Below are positions 62,546 through 64,000 of a stretch of DNA of 64,000 nucleotides, piece by piece. The position numbers were made by a program, and so were the translations under genes. The number at the start of each line of letters is the position of its first letter. Position 1 is the first letter of the stretch. This stretch comes from Diphasiastrum complanatum (taxonomy: Eukaryota; Streptophyta; Lycopodiopsida; Lycopodiales; Lycopodiaceae), in the NCBI GenBank assembly GCA_029204225.1, contig CM055102.1, forward strand, positions 37,194,585-37,258,584, in the 5' to 3' direction. The notes beneath the pieces were generated by a model, which was not told the DNA's origin, made no database searches, and saw only the letters and a program-made list of their open reading frames with translations.

Positions 62546-63825
62546 TCTTTTGTGTCAAACCTCTTGAATAGAAATTTGCTCCCTTGCAACACATCCACCT
62601 TGGTTAGCAATAACACAAGCATCAAGTTTGAATAACTTCCCTTGCCTTTTACCTTTTTTCCAATCAAGACATACTTCCTTTTGATCAAACAAGCATCTCC
62701 ATCAAACTCCACCTTGAGACCCTTACTTAGCATTTGACTCACACTAAGCAAATTATTGGTAATAGATGGAATAAACAAGACATCCTCCAAATGAACATTT
62801 CTATTTGTAGAGAGAGAAATAGGAATTGTGCCAATCCCTTTTATTGCACACATGTAGATTACCCTCTTGTCATCTCCATATGCCAACAAAGAAGTGAAGT
62901 ACTCTTTGTGAAAGGTCATGTGTGAACTTGCTCCACTATCAATCCACCAAGGATCTAGATCTCCATCATTAGCAAGCATACATGAAGACATCACAAAAGC
63001 ATCATCATTTGCATCTTGAACATCCAAACCATCCTCATCAAGAGTAAGATTACCTTGCTTGTCTCCTTGATCTCTCTTCTTCTTGTAGCACTCACTTGCA
63101 AAGTGTCCTTTGATGCCACAATAGAAGCACTTGAGTTTTGATCTACCCTTCTTTTTGCCACTTGAAGAAGCATCCACTTGATCTTGCCCTTTAGACCACT
63201 TACTTTTGGTTTTGCCCTTGAATTTGCCCTTTGTGAACATAGCATCCTCTTGAAGTGTCGATGTAGATCCATCTCTTGCTTGAAGCCTATATTCCTCATT
63301 GATCAAGATCTCTTGAAGATCCATCAAACTTGGCAAAGTCTTTTGAATATCAATACTTTGAACAATGTTAGCATGAGCATCCAACAAGCCATTTAGAATC
63401 ACTTGAATAAGCTCTCCTTCCTTAATGTTTTCATCTATGGAAGCTAACTCATCATTCAATGCTTTCATTCTCAAAACAAAAATACTTAAACTTTCTTCAT
63501 TTTTTTGCAAACAAGAAAAGATTTGCCTTCTTAGAGTCAACAATCTAGAAGTAGACTTGGATTCATAAAGCTTCTTCAATGAATTCCAAGCTTCCAAAGA
63601 TGATGTGCACTTACCAACTTCCTTGAGAAGTTCATTGGTAACATTGATCTTTATCATGTGTAGAGCCTTCTTGGCCCTCTTGTCATACCTCTCCTCCAAA
63701 CCCACAACAATATCCAAAACATCATTCATCTTAAGAAGTGATTCCATCCTCACTTTCCACAATGAGTAGTTACTTGAGGTAAGCCTATCATTGGCTTCCA
63801 ACATGACTCCAATTGAGGTTGCCAT
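62518..63825 (-). CDS. Gag - protease - pre-integrase, family E copy 3
   Basis: Open frame of 435 codons from ATG at 63825. Residues 1-200 are the UBN2-type Gag (NDRLTSSNYSLWKVRMESLL, LKKLYESKSTSRLLTLRRQI, SIFVLRMKALNDELASIDEN). A Lys-rich linker leads to the zinc knuckle CFYCGIKGHFASEC (residues 233-246). An acidic linker precedes the aspartic protease site WWIDSGASSHM (D296), and the pre-integrase block LEDVLFIPSITNNLLSVSQM follows. The frame drifts after about residue 390 (SYSNLMLVLLLTKVDVLQGS), likely a frameshift, and the next frame resumes as integrase from about 62545. Gag packages element RNA and the protease cuts the polyprotein. The start matches the intron 3 copy. Confidence 0.88.
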   Translation of the reverse strand: MATSIGVMLEANDRLTSSNYSLWKVRMESLLKMNDVLDIVVGLEERYDKRAKKALHMIKINVTNELLKEVGKCTSSLEAWNSLKKLYESKSTSRLLTLRRQIFSCLQKNEESLSIFVLRMKALNDELASIDENIKEGELIQVILNGLLDAHANIVQSIDIQKTLPSLMDLQEILINEEYRLQARDGSTSTLQEDAMFTKGKFKGKTKSKWSKGQDQVDASSSGKKKGRSKLKCFYCGIKGHFASECYKKKRDQGDKQGNLTLDEDGLDVQDANDDAFVMSSCMLANDGDLDPWWIDSGASSHMTFHKEYFTSLLAYGDDKRVIYMCAIKGIGTIPISLSTNRNVHLEDVLFIPSITNNLLSVSQMLSKGLKVEFDGDACLIKRKYVLIGKKVKGKGSYSNLMLVLLLTKVDVLQGSKFLFKRFDTKEWNTSTSSH

Positions 63826-64000
63826 GTAGCAATGACCTGATCTTCTCTTTCAACCTACTTCAATGCACAAAGCACTCCTTTGAACAACAACAAATGCTTT
63901 CAAAAGAAATCACCAAGATTTGAAATTATCTCACAAATTCTCTTCTAGCACTTATCCAAGCAAATCAACACATAGAATCACGGAATCTTGATCAACCTAT
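63826..64000 (-). other. Leader of family E copy 3
   Basis: Matches 22390-22570 (CAATGACCT(G/A)ATC...CTCTCTTTCAACCT, CAAAGCACTCCTTTGAACAA), the untranslated leader of the intron 3 copy. The primer site and 5' LTR lie beyond the window. Confidence 0.8.

Larger units (their letters stand above)
59662..64000 (-). mobile_element. Copia family E copy 3, RT replaced by segment U (5' end off window)
   Basis: Right to left: leader (64000-63826), gag with zinc knuckle, protease and pre-integrase (63825-62518), integrase (62545-61413), the first 20 or so codons of RT (about 61480-61410), unknown segment U (about 61405-60540), a shortened RNase H tail (60540-60357), polypurine tract (60311-60320) and 3' LTR (59662-60310). 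By comparison with 22389-22984 the 5' LTR should start near 64430. It is the youngest-looking element here, with long open frames. Without RT it cannot move on its own; Gag, protease and integrase might still act in trans if expressed. Confidence 0.85.

Overview
The window is nuclear DNA of a land plant with a large, repeat-rich genome. Evidence: a family 2 aldehyde dehydrogenase gene split into 11 exons with GT-AG introns, a probable mitochondrial presequence, many decayed Ty1/copia elements on both strands, Ty3/gypsy and LINE fragments, and (CT)n/(GA)n tracts up to about 180 bp. Introns of 4 to 10 kb filled with retroelements suggest a gymnosperm or fern more than a compact angiosperm, but the sequence does not settle this. 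No bacterial-type features, CRISPR, rRNA or tRNA genes were seen.

Layout. 1-2539: a rotten plus-strand copia polyprotein. 2812-6319: a nearly intact-ended but internally deleted minus-strand copia insertion with matching 5-bp target duplications (TACAA). 6713-9877: a minus-strand copia with its right LTR region. 10638-13490: a plus-strand copia with LTR, repeated primer binding site, partial gag, integrase and RT, joined directly to a Ty3/gypsy RNase H-integrase remnant (13495-14870). 15265-15814: promoter and 5' UTR of the only convincing host gene.

15815-45812 (+): the ALDH2-type gene. My 11-exon model gives 1641 nt, 546 codons plus stop, with every phase consistent, and all expected catalytic residues present (N214, K237, E313, C347, E444). 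Its introns hold a copia gag plus LTR (intron 3), a copia leader/gag piece and a 180-bp CT tract (intron 4), a LINE endonuclease fragment and a GC-rich block (intron 6), and a 10.3-kb collage of copia pieces, duplicated blocks and CT tracts (intron 10). The intron 10 donor lies immediately against a (CT)n tract.

46137-64000: downstream retroelement territory. A minus-strand copia gag-integrase remnant lies just past the ALDH poly(A) signal. A large non-coding LTR element (LARD-like, 49665-55505) carries a polypurine tract and primer binding site but no recognisable polyprotein, and abuts an unidentified minus-strand reading frame remnant (55507-56359). At the right end two related minus-strand copia copies are nested (58292-59661 inside which sits 59662 to beyond 64000). 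In the larger copy the reverse transcriptase is absent and an unrecognised open segment of about 0.87 kb occupies its place; part of that segment recurs in the smaller copy. This is the best candidate for something undescribed, although it may be only a non-autonomous family with a captured or untranslated segment.
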